A stretch of DNA of 64,000 nucleotides from CAWCWK01 sp963842125 (GCA_963842125.1 CAWJFE010000001.1:1426001-1490000), one strand, 5' to 3'. Counted from the stretch's first letter, positions 53,257 through 63,572 are shown. Notes: generated from the letters alone by a model not told the origin. Numbers and translations are program-made.

Positions 53257-56200
53257 CTACGAAAGGCGGCCGCTCGTGTGGGCGAGCATGGTGTAGACCT
53301 TGCCCGTCTCCGACATCAGGTAGTCCTGCGCCGCGTTACCGTTCGGGTCGTCCTTCGCGACCTGCCGCAGCAGGTTCTCGAAGTCCTCGAGATAGCGCTC
53401 GACCGACGTGCGGAACTCCTTGTCGCGCGCATAGCGACGGCGGATGTCGTCATAGGTCTTCTGGCCCTGCAGCGTGTAAAGGCGGCGGGTGAAGACGTTG
53501 CGTTCGCCGTCCTTGTAGCGGTCCCAGAGGCTCATGAACGCGTCGTGGTCGATGGCGCGGGCGATGTCGACCGAGAGCGAGTTCAGCGATTCGACCATAT
53601 GGATCGGGGTCCGCGCGCTCGGGATCGGCTGGCGTGTGCGGGGCTGAGGCTCGGGCGCAGGCTCGGCCCGAGCGGGTTCGGTGCTGCGAACGCTGGGCGC
53701 TGGCCGCTCGATCGCCTCTTGAAGGGCCGTTTCGAGGTCACGCGAAAGCGCAGGGTCCTCAACGCTCCTCGACGGCTCGGCAAAGCTCCGCTCGGCTGGC
53801 TTCACCGGCTCGGCCTGCGGCGTCTCCCGGGCCGGGGTGCTGGCCGTCACGACGGTCTCGCGCTCGTCACGGCGCGGGGTCGTCTCGCCGCGCGTGGCGG
53901 CCGCGAAGGACGGCACGCTGACATCGAGTTGACCGGCCTGCCGGCTGGCGATCTCGGAAAGCTCGCGCAGCGCCTTGATCTGGTCCGACACGACGCGGCG
54001 CATCGACTGTGCGCCTTCCTCGGCCTCCTTCGGAATCTGGATGGCGCCGTCGCGCAGGAGGGAGCGCGTGCTGTCGATCTCGCGGCGGATCGTCTCGCTC
54101 ATCCCGCGCATCTCACCAGCCGAGTCGGCGAAGCGCGCCATGGCTTCGTCGAGCGCACCCGAGATCGAGGCGACGGATTGCTCGTAGGTCCTCGCGATTG
54201 CGGCCGAGACGTCCTGTCCTTTCGCGGTGGCCTCGTCGCGCATGGCCTCGATACGGCCTTCGAAAGCCGCCTCGATCGACCGTGCGGCGGAGGCGAGGGC
54301 TGCGGCGGCTTCCTGTGAGCGGGTCTGTGCGTTCGCGAGCGAGCCTTCAAGGCACTGCGCGAGCGCCTGAACGCGGCCCTCGATCGCCTCGACCTCCGCG
54401 CCGACCGAACTCGACAGCGCGCCGATCCGGGCCTCGCGCTCGGCGAGCCCCTGGTCGATGCGCCGGTTTACGGCATCGACCGCCCGGGCCGCCGTAGCCA
54501 GACCGTCGGACTGAGCCTCGAAGCGCTCGGTAAGTTGCGCGACATCGGCGACGATATGTCCCGCCGTCTCGCGCATCGTATCGACGCGCTCGCCCAAGAG
54601 ACCGCTCGTTTCGCTGGCATCCCGAACGACACGCTCGAGAAGATCGCGAAGGGCGGCGGCCTGATCGCCGAGCTGGAGCTCGACGCGGGCGAGATCGCGG
54701 GTCGCGCTCTCCGACGTCTCTGTGACGAGCTGTGCGGCCGCTTCGATGCGGCCGGTCACATCGGTCATCCGAACGCGCAGCCGCTCGCCGCTTTCGTCCA
54801 TCGCTGCGAGGAGGGCGCCACCCTTGCCGTCGAGCGTCTCGTTGATCTCACCCGCTCGGCTGGAGACGACGTCCGCGATGGTGTTCGAGAGGGCTTCGAG
54901 GCGTGACAGCATCTCGCCGCCCCGGGTGTCGAGCACAGTCGACAGCTCGGTTGTTCGGCCCTCCAGCGTGGTCGCGAGTTCGTCGGAGAGGCGGGCCGTT
55001 CGGCCGTCGAACATCGCAGAGAGGGCGCCTACGGCATCCTGCATTCGCCCCGCCGCCGCATCGCCGCGCGCGCCGAGTGTTTCGGCCAGCGTTTCGCCGC
55101 TCGCCAACACATCGCGGATCATGCCGCTGCGCTCGTCGAGCATCGTGCCGATAACCCGGGCGACCGAGCCGCTGCGGGTGTCGAGCTCGTTGCGAAGCGT
55201 CGCGATGGCGTCCTCGACATCGGACGCGATCTTGTCGCCGCGTTCGCCAAGGGCCGCGACGAGATCGCCGCCCTTGTCGTCGAGGAGGGCGTTGATCGCG
55301 CCGCTCTGCTTCTCGAGCACCTCGTGGAGGGCGTCGGCCAGAGCCTCGCTGCGGGCGGCGACGCCACTCGCCGCTTCCTCGGTGCGGCTCACCTGCGCAT
55401 CGAGCGCTTCTTCAAGTCGGGCCGCCCGGGCGTCCGCTATGTCGACGACCTTACCGGTCCCATCCTCGAAGGCGCCGGAGATCCGAGCGAGTTCCGATCC
55501 GATGGAGGCGGCGGCGCGGGTGGCGCTCTCCTCGATCGCGGCTTCGGCCGCGACCTTGGCCGAGCTCAGGACGGTCTCCAATTCTGCGCCCTGACGCTGC
55601 AGCGCCTCGGCGGTCTCCGCGATCGCGTTGCGAAGCGCGCCCTCGATGGCCGCGACCTGGTTCTCGCTGTCGTTGCGCACCGCCTCGGCCCGGTCCGCGA
55701 CGAGTGCATCGACGTCTCCCGCGCGCTTCTCGAGCACATCGAGCACGATCTGCGTGCGGCGGTTGAAAGCCTCCGTGCTCTCGGCAAGCCGCGAGACGAT
55801 ATGCGCGGCGCGGCCCTCGACAGACTCGTCGAGGCCCTTGCTCGCTGCCGAGAAGGTCTCGGCCGCGGCCTCGGCCTGCTGCGTGATCTCGGTTGCGCTT
55901 CGTGTGATCGCCCCGTCTATCGTCCGGCGCAGCGCCTCGATGCGGCCGGCCGCTTCGCTGCTCAGCGTCTCGCTGCCGGAGGCGAGGATGGTCTGGAGAC
56001 GTTCGGTCTCGCTCGCCAGCGTCTCCGCGACGGTCGCCGCATTCTTCGCCAGACGGCCCTGCGCGGCCTCGATGGTCTCGGTGAAGGCGGTGAGGAGCGT
56101 ATCGGTCGTCGTCTTCGTACTGCTGGCGAGGTTCGCGTCCGCGTCGCGCGTTGCGGCCTCGATCCGATGCGTCACCGTCTCGATGTTGCCGACCACGAGA

Positions 56201-59200
56201 TCGACACGCTGCGCCAGCGCGTTCTCCGCCTCCGCAATGCGCGACGCGATCTGCGCGGCCGCTGCGGCTGACGTCTGGCCGGAGATGGAGCCCGCCTGGG
56301 CGCCCGCCTCTTCGATCGCTCGGGTGACAGCCTCGATCTGATCCGTCAGCAACGTGGAGACGCCTTCCGTCTCCTGTCGCAAGGCGCCGACGCCGCCATC
56401 GAGCGCGCGTGCGATCTCGGTCGCGCGACCGCCCATCTCGTCCCCAAGACGGGTCACGCCCGTCGCGATGGCGTCGGACAAGGCCGAGACATGGTCGGTC
56501 ATCAGCGTCGTCAGACCGCCGGTATCGTCCTTGATGGTACGCAGGCCGTCGCCGAGCGTGCGGGAGACCTCCGCCGCCCGGATGCCCATCTGCTCGTCGA
56601 TGCGCGCAAGGCTCGTCTCGATCGTCTCGTCCAGGGAATAGGCCCGGGTCGCCATGACCTCTTCGGCCCGGACGGACGCCCGCGATAGACTGTCGTCGAT
56701 CGCATCCGCGCTCCGGCTCAACGTCGCCTCGATCTGAGCGACCTGCGCCGCCAGACGCGACGTCGCCCCCGCGACCTGTTCCGCGATGGCGACGGTCAGC
56801 GTCTCTGTCTCGCCGGAGAGGACGATCGCGGCGGCGTCGCCAGATTTCGCGACGGCCGCCCGGAGGTTCTCCGTCTGTCCGTGCGTCAGGGCCTCCATGC
56901 GGGTCAGGCCGTCTTCGAGAGCCTCGCCGATCCGCCGGGCACCCGTCTCGCTCTGCGCGACGACTCCCTCGAAGGCGTTGGTATTGGCGGCGAAGCTGGC
57001 CGAGATGCGGGCGGCACCCTCTTCGAGGACCTGATCGAGATCGGCCCGGCCTTCCGTCGTCGCGCGCTCCAGCACGCGGGCCGATGCGGTCAGGACGTCG
57101 GCGATGCGCGAGACGCTGGTCTCCATCTCGACGCCGAAGCGCGACTGGCCCCGCTCCAAGGCGGCCCCGACGGCGCCGACCCGCTGGTCGATGACCTTGT
57201 GGATGCCGCTGATCGTTTCCTGAAGGTCGCCAAGGCGGCCGGTCAACTCGCCGCGCGACTGCTCGAACTGCTGCGCCACCTGCGGCGCGCGCGTCTCCAG
57301 CACCTCGCGGATCGCATCGGCCTGGGTAGCGAAGGCATCGGCCGCCGACGAGATGTCGCGGGTCAAGGCCTCCGTCGTGCCGACCATGCGGCTTTCCACG
57401 AGTTCGCGCAGGCTCGCCTCGTGCGCGACGAGCGCGGCGTTGAGCGCACCGCCGTCCTGGCCGACGATGTCCTGAAGCGTCGTGATGTGGCCGCGCAAGC
57501 CGTCCTGGAGGCCGCTGGCACGGTCCGTGATCGTGGCATAGGCGCGTGTGAGCGCATCGTCCGCGCCCGTCTCGACCGTGCGGGCGATGTTGCGCACGGC
57601 TTCCGAGATCCGCGCTTCGACCGCGCTGGTCTGGCTGGCGATCCGGGCGGTCGTCTCCGCGACGTTCTGATCGACGGCGCGACTGAGCGACGCGACACCG
57701 GCGATCTGTGCGGCGGCGACGGTTTCCATGGCTCCGTCGAGCGTGCGGGTCGTCGTGTCGGTCGCGTCTCCAACGCTGGCGATGCTGGCCGCGAGGCGCG
57801 CCTCGACGGCGCTGGCCTGGGCCGCGATGCGCGCCGAGGTTTCCGCGACAGCCGCGTCGAGCTCGGCGCGAACGCCGCTCAGGCCTGCATCCTGCGCTTG
57901 GCCGACCCTGTCGAGGGCGGCGTCGATCGTCTCGACGAAGGCCTGACCGGTCGCGAGTGCGCGTCGGTTCGTATCGTCGGTGCGCTCTTCGAGATAGCGC
58001 GTCGTCTCGTCTGTGGCTTGCCGGGCGCTCGTTACGCCGGCGACGAGCCGAGCCTCGACGGCGCTGGCCTGGGCCTCGATCCGGGCCGAGGTCTCCGCGA
58101 CGGTCTCGTCGAGCTTGGTACGAACGCCGCTTAGGCCGGCATCCTGCGCCCGGCCGACCGTGTCGAGGGCCGCATCCATGGTCTCGACGAAGGCCTGACC
58201 GGTCGCGAGTACGCGTCGGTTCGTATCGTCGGTGCGCTCTTCGAGATAGCGCGTCGTCTCGTCCGTGGCCTGCCGTGCGCTCATGACGCCGGCAACGAGC
58301 CGGGCCTCGACGGCGCTGGCCTGGGCCTCGATCCGGGCGGTCGCTTCGGCGACATTCGTATCGAGCGCTATCTGCAGGTCGGTGAGATTGTGCGCCTGGG
58401 CATTGCCGACATGGTCCAGCGCCGCGTCGAGCGAGCCGACTGCGGATTCGCTGGCCGCGATGACCCGGCGCGTCGTCTCGGCAGCGCTCGTATCGAGAAG
58501 CCGCGTTGTCTCGTCGGTCACATCCGTCACCGAGCGCAAGCCGGATTGGAGGCGGGCCTCGATCGCGGCCGTGTGGCCGGCCACGCGGGCGACCGTTTCC
58601 TCGACGTCCCGATCCAGCGTGTCCCGCATGGTGACGAGACGGGTGGTCTGCGCCTCGTTCACCTGGTCGAGCGCCTCGTTGAGCGCCCTCACGGCCGCTT
58701 CGCTCGCGTTCGCGACGCTGGCGGTGCTGCGGGTCAGCGCGTTCTCGACGGCAAGCTTGGCCGCCTCCGACGTGATGGTAGCCTGTGTGGCCTGGGCATT
58801 GCCGGCTTCACGAAGCGCCTCTTCCTGACGGCGCACGGCATTCTCGATCTCCGCGCGACTGGCGGCGAGGGTCGCGGACAGGGCGGCGGATGTCGTCGTG
58901 ATGTGCTCTACGAGGCTGTCGGACGCGATCCCGAACTGGTCGAGCGTTTCGGCCGATGCGCCGAGAACGGCATCGCTCGAAACGCGGGCCGCGCTTTGAA
59001 GGGCGACCGACTGTTCCTCGGTCGCACTCTCGAGACGGCCACGCTCGCCGGTCAGCTGGACGACGAGGTCGTCTCCGACCGCGCGCAGAACCTCGTTCGT
59101 CTCCTCGCCCACGACGCGAAGACCCAACGAGACATCCTCGCCCGAGGCCCTGAAGAGCTGCACGACTTCGGCAGAGCGTGCCGCGATGGTCTCGCCGATA

Positions 59201-61257
59201 CGCTCGACGCCGTCGCCGATGCTCGTCTCGTGGCGGGTGCGAGTGCTGTCCAGCATCGTCTCGAGGTCGGATGTGCGAGCCGAAAGATTGGCGGCGATGA
59301 GGCCGGCCTGCTCGCCGAGCGACTGGGTGAGGACGCCGCCCTTGTCGGACACGACCTCGTCGAGGGAGGCGATATGGCGGCCGAGTTCGGTCGTCAGGCG
59401 CGTCGTCTCGCCGTCGATGCTGGCGCGCAGGAGTTCGCTGATCTCTTCCACTTCGCGAATGGCGGCGCCGCTGCGATCGGCGAGCGCGTTGAACGCGACG
59501 TCCGCTGCGGCGCGCACGGCTTCGGCCGCCGTCTCGCCGGCACCGACGAAGCGGGTCTCGATGGTAGCGGTCGCGTCTGCGATCCGGGTTTCGGCCTCGA
59601 AGGTGCGGCTCTCGATCGCGTCGACCTGCGCCTCGGCGGCGGCGGCCAGCGTCTCCGCTGCACCGGCGACCTTCTCTTCCATGCTCGGCCCGTAGATGCT
59701 CAGCGTGTCGTGGAGCTTCTGGCCGGACAGATCGAGCGTGCCGATGAGCGCGTCGGTCTTCGCAAGCACCGTTTCTGCCAGGTAGCCACGGGTCTCGTTG
59801 AGGCTCTGGTCGAGCGTCTCGTTCTGGGCGGCGAGGCCCGCGCTGAAGGCGGCGCGTTCGCTCGCGAGTGCGTTGCTGGCCAGGCGCGCGGCCTCGCTCA
59901 TGGCGGCCGAGACGGTCACGCTGACCTCGTCGAGCTGACGCGCGACGTCCTGCGCCCGCAGCGACACGTCGACCTGCACGCTTTCGCCGGCGTCCATGAG
60001 CGCCCGGGTGGCGCTCTCGGCGCGGGCCACGATGGCATCGGTGATCATGCCGCCCTGCTCGACGACCTGTCCGGCCAGAGCCTGGGAGCGCTCGCCGAAG
60101 ACGGCCGAGAGATCGTCGCTGGCAATGGCGAGCCGCTCTCCGATGGTCGTCGTCTGGCGGTCGAGGATCTCGCCGAAGAGGGTGGTCGAGTCGGCGATCT
60201 TGACGTCGAACTCGTGCTCGCGCTTGCGCATGGTGGATTCGAGACGTGCGGACGCCTCGTCGATGCGGGAGGCGAGGGAGTCGGCGGTCTCGGCCAGCTT
60301 CTCGTTGGCAAGGCGGCCGTGCTCCTCCAACTGCGCGATAAGCGCGCCGCTCGCGTCGCTAAGGCTGGACGTCACGTCCTCGCCGCGGGCCGAGAGCACG
60401 GCGGCCGCCCGGGCGCTGGCATCCGCGACATTGACTTCTATGGTGTTGCTGACGGCACCCAGCTCGTCTCCAAGCGAGGACTGCGCGACGGAGATCGCGG
60501 CGCGCACCCGCTCGGCATTGCCGACAATGGATTCGCGCTCGTTGACCAGCTCGTCGATGATCCGGCGGATGCGGTTCTCGTTCTCGCCATAGGCGCGGTC
60601 GAGCGTGGCGACCTCGTTGTGGACGAGCGCTTCGAGCTCGCCCGCGCGACCGAGGGCCCGCTCGATCGCCTCGCCCATCGCGTCGACTTCCTTGCGGATC
60701 GCCTGACCGGCCGTGATCGCGCCTTCCTTGGAGGACTGCGCGGGATCGGAGATGCGCACGGCGATATGCGTCATGACGTCCGCGACGTTGCGGATCTCGG
60801 CCGAGCGCCGGATGAGGGACGCGACGCCGAAGAACACGACGATGGGAAGGATCGTTCCGACGATCAGGGCCAGAGCCGGCAGTTCGCGCAGCAAGGTCTG
60901 AACGGGCACGCCGTCCATGACGCGCTCGCCGAACATGCCCCAGCCGACGGCCGCCCCCATCAACACCCAAAGGAGGGAGAGGCAGAAGGCCACCCAGAAA
61001 GGCGTCGAGGAGGGCTTGGTCTGCAATTGCGCGTAGAGGGCGCCGAAATCGGTCTTGTCGTCGTTGGCGGGGCTACGCGGCGCGCTCGTCTGACGGCGAC
61101 GCTGCGCGGGGGATGGCGCCCGGCCCGAGGCGGTCTTCGCGTCCCCGGCAGGCTTCGATCCGGCATCGCCCTCGAGCGCCGCTTCGATGGCCGCACCGCT
61201 GGTGTCGTCGAACTCGGACGAAGCGTTTGCCTTGGTCGGCGTCGTGTTATTGGCCAT
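53257..61257 (-). CDS. rgsE: Giant polar growth protein, GPR/RgsE-like (apolipoprotein-like repeats)
   Basis: A 2666-residue inner-membrane protein. A disordered N-terminus is followed by two helices (FWVAFCLSLLWVLMGAAVGWGMF, about 87-108; LPALALIVGTILPIVVFFGVAS, about 127-149). Over 2300 residues then form continuous amphipathic helix with recurring patterns like SARIEAQASAVEARL. The C-terminal conserved domain is HMVESLNSLSVDIARAIDHDAFMSLWDRYKDGERNVFTRRLYTLQGQ. Agrobacterium GPR (about 2115 residues) and Sinorhizobium RgsE share this design and organise a ring at the growth pole. The ATG at 61257 is chosen; the frame opens 29 codons earlier. It is longer than known relatives and carries internal duplication. 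Confidence 0.85.
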   Translation of the reverse strand: MANNTTPTKANASSEFDDTSGAAIEAALEGDAGSKPAGDAKTASGRAPSPAQRRRQTSAPRSPANDDKTDFGALYAQLQTKPSSTPFWVAFCLSLLWVLMGAAVGWGMFGERVMDGVPVQTLLRELPALALIVGTILPIVVFFGVASLIRRSAEIRNVADVMTHIAVRISDPAQSSKEGAITAGQAIRKEVDAMGEAIERALGRAGELEALVHNEVATLDRAYGENENRIRRIIDELVNERESIVGNAERVRAAISVAQSSLGDELGAVSNTIEVNVADASARAAAVLSARGEDVTSSLSDASGALIAQLEEHGRLANEKLAETADSLASRIDEASARLESTMRKREHEFDVKIADSTTLFGEILDRQTTTIGERLAIASDDLSAVFGERSQALAGQVVEQGGMITDAIVARAESATRALMDAGESVQVDVSLRAQDVARQLDEVSVTVSAAMSEAARLASNALASERAAFSAGLAAQNETLDQSLNETRGYLAETVLAKTDALIGTLDLSGQKLHDTLSIYGPSMEEKVAGAAETLAAAAEAQVDAIESRTFEAETRIADATATIETRFVGAGETAAEAVRAAADVAFNALADRSGAAIREVEEISELLRASIDGETTRLTTELGRHIASLDEVVSDKGGVLTQSLGEQAGLIAANLSARTSDLETMLDSTRTRHETSIGDGVERIGETIAARSAEVVQLFRASGEDVSLGLRVVGEETNEVLRAVGDDLVVQLTGERGRLESATEEQSVALQSAARVSSDAVLGASAETLDQFGIASDSLVEHITTTSAALSATLAASRAEIENAVRRQEEALREAGNAQATQATITSEAAKLAVENALTRSTASVANASEAAVRALNEALDQVNEAQTTRLVTMRDTLDRDVEETVARVAGHTAAIEARLQSGLRSVTDVTDETTRLLDTSAAETTRRVIAASESAVGSLDAALDHVGNAQAHNLTDLQIALDTNVAEATARIEAQASAVEARLVAGVMSARQATDETTRYLEERTDDTNRRVLATGQAFVETMDAALDTVGRAQDAGLSGVRTKLDETVAETSARIEAQASAVEARLVAGVTSARQATDETTRYLEERTDDTNRRALATGQAFVETIDAALDRVGQAQDAGLSGVRAELDAAVAETSARIAAQASAVEARLAASIASVGDATDTTTRTLDGAMETVAAAQIAGVASLSRAVDQNVAETTARIASQTSAVEARISEAVRNIARTVETGADDALTRAYATITDRASGLQDGLRGHITTLQDIVGQDGGALNAALVAHEASLRELVESRMVGTTEALTRDISSAADAFATQADAIREVLETRAPQVAQQFEQSRGELTGRLGDLQETISGIHKVIDQRVGAVGAALERGQSRFGVEMETSVSRIADVLTASARVLERATTEGRADLDQVLEEGAARISASFAANTNAFEGVVAQSETGARRIGEALEDGLTRMEALTHGQTENLRAAVAKSGDAAAIVLSGETETLTVAIAEQVAGATSRLAAQVAQIEATLSRSADAIDDSLSRASVRAEEVMATRAYSLDETIETSLARIDEQMGIRAAEVSRTLGDGLRTIKDDTGGLTTLMTDHVSALSDAIATGVTRLGDEMGGRATEIARALDGGVGALRQETEGVSTLLTDQIEAVTRAIEEAGAQAGSISGQTSAAAAAQIASRIAEAENALAQRVDLVVGNIETVTHRIEAATRDADANLASSTKTTTDTLLTAFTETIEAAQGRLAKNAATVAETLASETERLQTILASGSETLSSEAAGRIEALRRTIDGAITRSATEITQQAEAAAETFSAASKGLDESVEGRAAHIVSRLAESTEAFNRRTQIVLDVLEKRAGDVDALVADRAEAVRNDSENQVAAIEGALRNAIAETAEALQRQGAELETVLSSAKVAAEAAIEESATRAAASIGSELARISGAFEDGTGKVVDIADARAARLEEALDAQVSRTEEAASGVAARSEALADALHEVLEKQSGAINALLDDKGGDLVAALGERGDKIASDVEDAIATLRNELDTRSGSVARVIGTMLDERSGMIRDVLASGETLAETLGARGDAAAGRMQDAVGALSAMFDGRTARLSDELATTLEGRTTELSTVLDTRGGEMLSRLEALSNTIADVVSSRAGEINETLDGKGGALLAAMDESGERLRVRMTDVTGRIEAAAQLVTETSESATRDLARVELQLGDQAAALRDLLERVVRDASETSGLLGERVDTMRETAGHIVADVAQLTERFEAQSDGLATAARAVDAVNRRIDQGLAEREARIGALSSSVGAEVEAIEGRVQALAQCLEGSLANAQTRSQEAAAALASAARSIEAAFEGRIEAMRDEATAKGQDVSAAIARTYEQSVASISGALDEAMARFADSAGEMRGMSETIRREIDSTRSLLRDGAIQIPKEAEEGAQSMRRVVSDQIKALRELSEIASRQAGQLDVSVPSFAAATRGETTPRRDERETVVTASTPARETPQAEPVKPAERSFAEPSRSVEDPALSRDLETALQEAIERPAPSVRSTEPARAEPAPEPQPRTRQPIPSARTPIHMVESLNSLSVDIARAIDHDAFMSLWDRYKDGERNVFTRRLYTLQGQKTYDDIRRRYARDKEFRTSVERYLEDFENLLRQVAKDDPNGNAAQDYLMSETGKVYTMLAHTSGRLS
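57800..58303 (-). repeat. Tandem 252-bp repeats inside the polar growth gene
   Basis: Two units of exactly 252 bp (57800-58051 and 58052-58303), each coding 84 residues with TDETTRYLEERTDDTNRR and AFVETxDAAL; the 35 bases at the start of each unit recur a third time at 58304. Nucleotide identity is high, so the duplication is recent or is kept uniform by recombination. The length is a multiple of 7 residues, so heptad phase is kept. Confidence 0.85.
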
Positions 61258-61551
61258 CGGTCCCGATACTCCCCGTGACGGGTCCCGCACACTCCGGCCC
61301 TGAAGATTGGGCGGAGGGAGGACGCACGTCTCCGATACGAGCACTTATGCTAGACGAATTGGGCCGAAACCATAACCGCCGCCGCCGACCATCTCAGGTT
61401 ATCCTAAGATATCGTTAACGGGCTGGCGCATCGGGCGTCGCCGCGTGGTCGTTTGCCTTGGGAACCTGTTTACCCGGCCGTGGCACAATGAACGGACGCC
61501 GATCACTAGGCGAGAGAATGCGACAATGCATCGGCATATGAGGTCGGTATC

Positions 61552-61911
61552 ATGGCAGTCAGCGCCCGCATGAACGAAGACGGTGTCGTGCCCGGCTGCG
61601 CACCCTCGCACGACTGCCTGATCGACCTCGTCCACCTCTCCTGCATCACGATGGGCGACAAGGCTTTGGAGCGCGAGCTTCTCCAGGCCTATGCGACGCA
61701 GGCGCTCTTCCACCGCAAGGCGCTCACGTCGGGCGACGCTTCGGCCGCGACCCGCGCGGCGCACATGCTCGTCGGCTCGTCCCGCACCATCGGCGCCAAC
61801 GGCATCGCCGACATCGCCCTGGCGTTCGAGCGGGACGCGGCGGCATCGGCGGACGGTCTCCTTGCCTCGCTCGCCGAGACGACGGACTTCATCGCCCGCC
61901 TCGTCGACTGA
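61552..61911 (+). CDS. Hpt (histidine phosphotransfer) domain protein
   Basis: A 119-residue stand-alone Hpt protein. The phospho-acceptor His lies in AAHMLVGSSRTIGANGIADIA (about residue 75), with the K/R-G-S neighbourhood in the usual H-x-L-x-G-S/A form. Before it, TMGDKALERELLQAYATQALFHRKAL is the helix pairing with the response regulator. No kinase is adjacent; it is divergent from the polar growth gene across 294 bases that hold a GTTAAC at 61414-61419. Possible partners are the PleC/CtrA-type phosphorelays, but this is only inference. Confidence 0.82.
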   Translation: MAVSARMNEDGVVPGCAPSHDCLIDLVHLSCITMGDKALERELLQAYATQALFHRKALTSGDASAATRAAHMLVGSSRTIGANGIADIALAFERDAAASADGLLASLAETTDFIARLVD

Positions 61912-62026
61912 GACTTTACCGACCGAGACCCGCCCTATCGCCGCGCCGCGCTGGCAGGCGCAGCCGACCTCGCGTATAGGCTGCGCCGACCAAGCCAGCC
62001 GAACATGCGGGATCGACGCCAGACCT

Positions 62027-62347
62027 ATGCCCAAGATCACATTCATCGCCCATGACGGTGCCTCGCAGGAGGTCGATGCCGAGACCGGTTCGACCGTCAT
62101 GGAGGCCGCCATTCGCAACCTCGTGCCCGGCATCGAGGCCGATTGCGGCGGTGCCTGCGCCTGTGCGACCTGCCACGTCTACGTGGACGAGGCCTGGGCC
62201 GACAAGACCGGTGAGCCATCTCCGATGGAAGAGGACATGCTCGACTTCGCCTTCGACGTACAACCCACCTCGCGCCTCAGCTGCCAGATCAAGATATCGG
62301 ATGCGCTCGATGGCTTGATCGTCCGCACGCCCGAGCAGCAAGGCTGA
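62027..62347 (+). CDS. Adrenodoxin-type 2Fe-2S ferredoxin
   Basis: A 106-residue electron carrier. The cluster cysteines follow the adrenodoxin pattern C-x5-C-x2-C...C: EADCGGACACATCHVYV near residue 41 and the fourth Cys in SRLSCQIK near residue 85. It resembles ferredoxins that serve heme synthesis, iron-sulfur assembly or P450s. It lies 115 bases after the Hpt gene and is convergent with the next gene. Confidence 0.93.
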   Translation: MPKITFIAHDGASQEVDAETGSTVMEAAIRNLVPGIEADCGGACACATCHVYVDEAWADKTGEPSPMEEDMLDFAFDVQPTSRLSCQIKISDALDGLIVRTPEQQG

Positions 62348-62357
62348 GGCGACACCG

Positions 62358-63551
62358 TCAGGACGCGCTGCGCAGTCCGGAGAGTATTCTGGTCGCCGCG
62401 GCCTTGGCCGGCGCGGGGAGGGCGGTGTGAACGGCCTTGGCCAGGCGCCTCGCATCCCTGATGAGCGGCAGGCTGATGCGCCCGAGAGGGCTGAGCGGGA
62501 TCGCCGCTTCGCAGACGGGCATCGTCGTGCTCGTCCAGTCTCGCTTGAAGGCCGTGTCGGGGCCGAGCATGTCGTAGGTCTCGATTCCGGCGTCGATGCA
62601 CCAGCCGATGACATCGAGGGTCAGGAGCGCGCCGACGCCGGCCTTCATGAGGCCGGGATCGAACGCGCCGATATGCGACTGGTAGGTCGACCCGGCGACG
62701 AACCCGATCTCGACCGCGACCGTCCGGCCATCGACGGTGAGTGCGAAGACCTTCATGGCCTCACCGCAAGCCGGATCGGCAGCGATGTCGCGGAACGATG
62801 TCTCGAAATAGTCCGACGCATAGGCCGATCCGACGGCCTGCTGCGCCTCTAACCAGGCACGTTTGAACGCCATGGCGTCGGCCACCGCCTGCTGGCGCGC
62901 ATCACCGTCCTCAAGGCTGACGAAGGCAACGTCGTGGGACGCGCGAAGCGACCTCAACCGCCGGCGAAGCGAGCTTCTCCGGTTCTTGGACAAGGTCGCG
63001 CGATAGGCATCGAGGTCGGCGAACCCGCGAAGGTCTATGGCGGGCGCGTCGTCGGAGAGCCGCGAGGCGTCGTAGATCGCAGGCACCGTCAACAGCGGCG
63101 AGCAGGGCCTGATCTGGGAGAGACCGACGCAATCGACGTCGTCCCACCCCTCGATCTGCGCCCAGGCGAGCGCAACCGCATCCGGGCCGCCGGAGGGCAC
63201 GAGAAGGGGATCGTCATAGCATTGGACGGCGCGGCCGAGCCGCACGGCATGGCGCAACGGCCCGATCTTCGAGATCGCGAAGGCCCAGGCGAGGACGAGC
63301 CGTCCGGCATCCCGAACGCAGACGATCCGGGTCTGGTCCGCCGGGGCGGCTTCGGCGATGGCTTCGAGTGCCGCAGGGGGAAGCTGGAAGGACGGCGCGT
63401 CCGAAACGAGCGCCGTCCAATCCTCGCGGATGGTGTCGAACCCATCGAGCGTCGTCGCGTCCAGTGTGCGGGGGAGGGCGACCCGTTGATGCACCCCCCG
63501 CTGAGAGGGCGTCGTCCCGCCGATCACTGCGTTCGTCGCCGTGGTCATCAT
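62358..63551 (-). CDS. GNAT-family acyltransferase (BcsL/CelD-like)
   Basis: A 397-residue protein with the long double-GNAT layout of the CelD/BcsL group often found near exopolysaccharide or cellulose genes. Visible blocks are NRRSSLRRRLRSLRASHDVAFVSLE and the C-terminal GNAT part AVEIGFVAGSTYQSHIGAFDPGLMKAGVGALLTLDVIGWCIDAGIETYDMLGPDTAFKRDWTS. The acceptor is not known. The ATG at 63551 is one of two adjacent. It is followed by a partial cupin-like gene 21 bases upstream on the same strand, suggesting one operon. Confidence 0.83.
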   Translation of the reverse strand: MMTTATNAVIGGTTPSQRGVHQRVALPRTLDATTLDGFDTIREDWTALVSDAPSFQLPPAALEAIAEAAPADQTRIVCVRDAGRLVLAWAFAISKIGPLRHAVRLGRAVQCYDDPLLVPSGGPDAVALAWAQIEGWDDVDCVGLSQIRPCSPLLTVPAIYDASRLSDDAPAIDLRGFADLDAYRATLSKNRRSSLRRRLRSLRASHDVAFVSLEDGDARQQAVADAMAFKRAWLEAQQAVGSAYASDYFETSFRDIAADPACGEAMKVFALTVDGRTVAVEIGFVAGSTYQSHIGAFDPGLMKAGVGALLTLDVIGWCIDAGIETYDMLGPDTAFKRDWTSTTMPVCEAAIPLSPLGRISLPLIRDARRLAKAVHTALPAPAKAAATRILSGLRSAS

Positions 63552-63572
63552 GCTTCGCCTCCGGTCGGGTCG

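Noticed and set aside
53257..61257. Reading the giant coiled-coil gene as a chemoreceptor or a kinesin-like protein
   Set aside because: No HAMP, no receptor signalling hairpin motif and no motor domain; two N-terminal helices and the C-terminal domain fit the GPR/RgsE design.
58390..61278. A 962-codon plus-strand frame opposite the polar growth gene
   Set aside because: Its length comes from the third-position GC bias of the opposite gene; the translation is a low-complexity mix of Arg, Gly, Leu and Asp without a recognisable fold.
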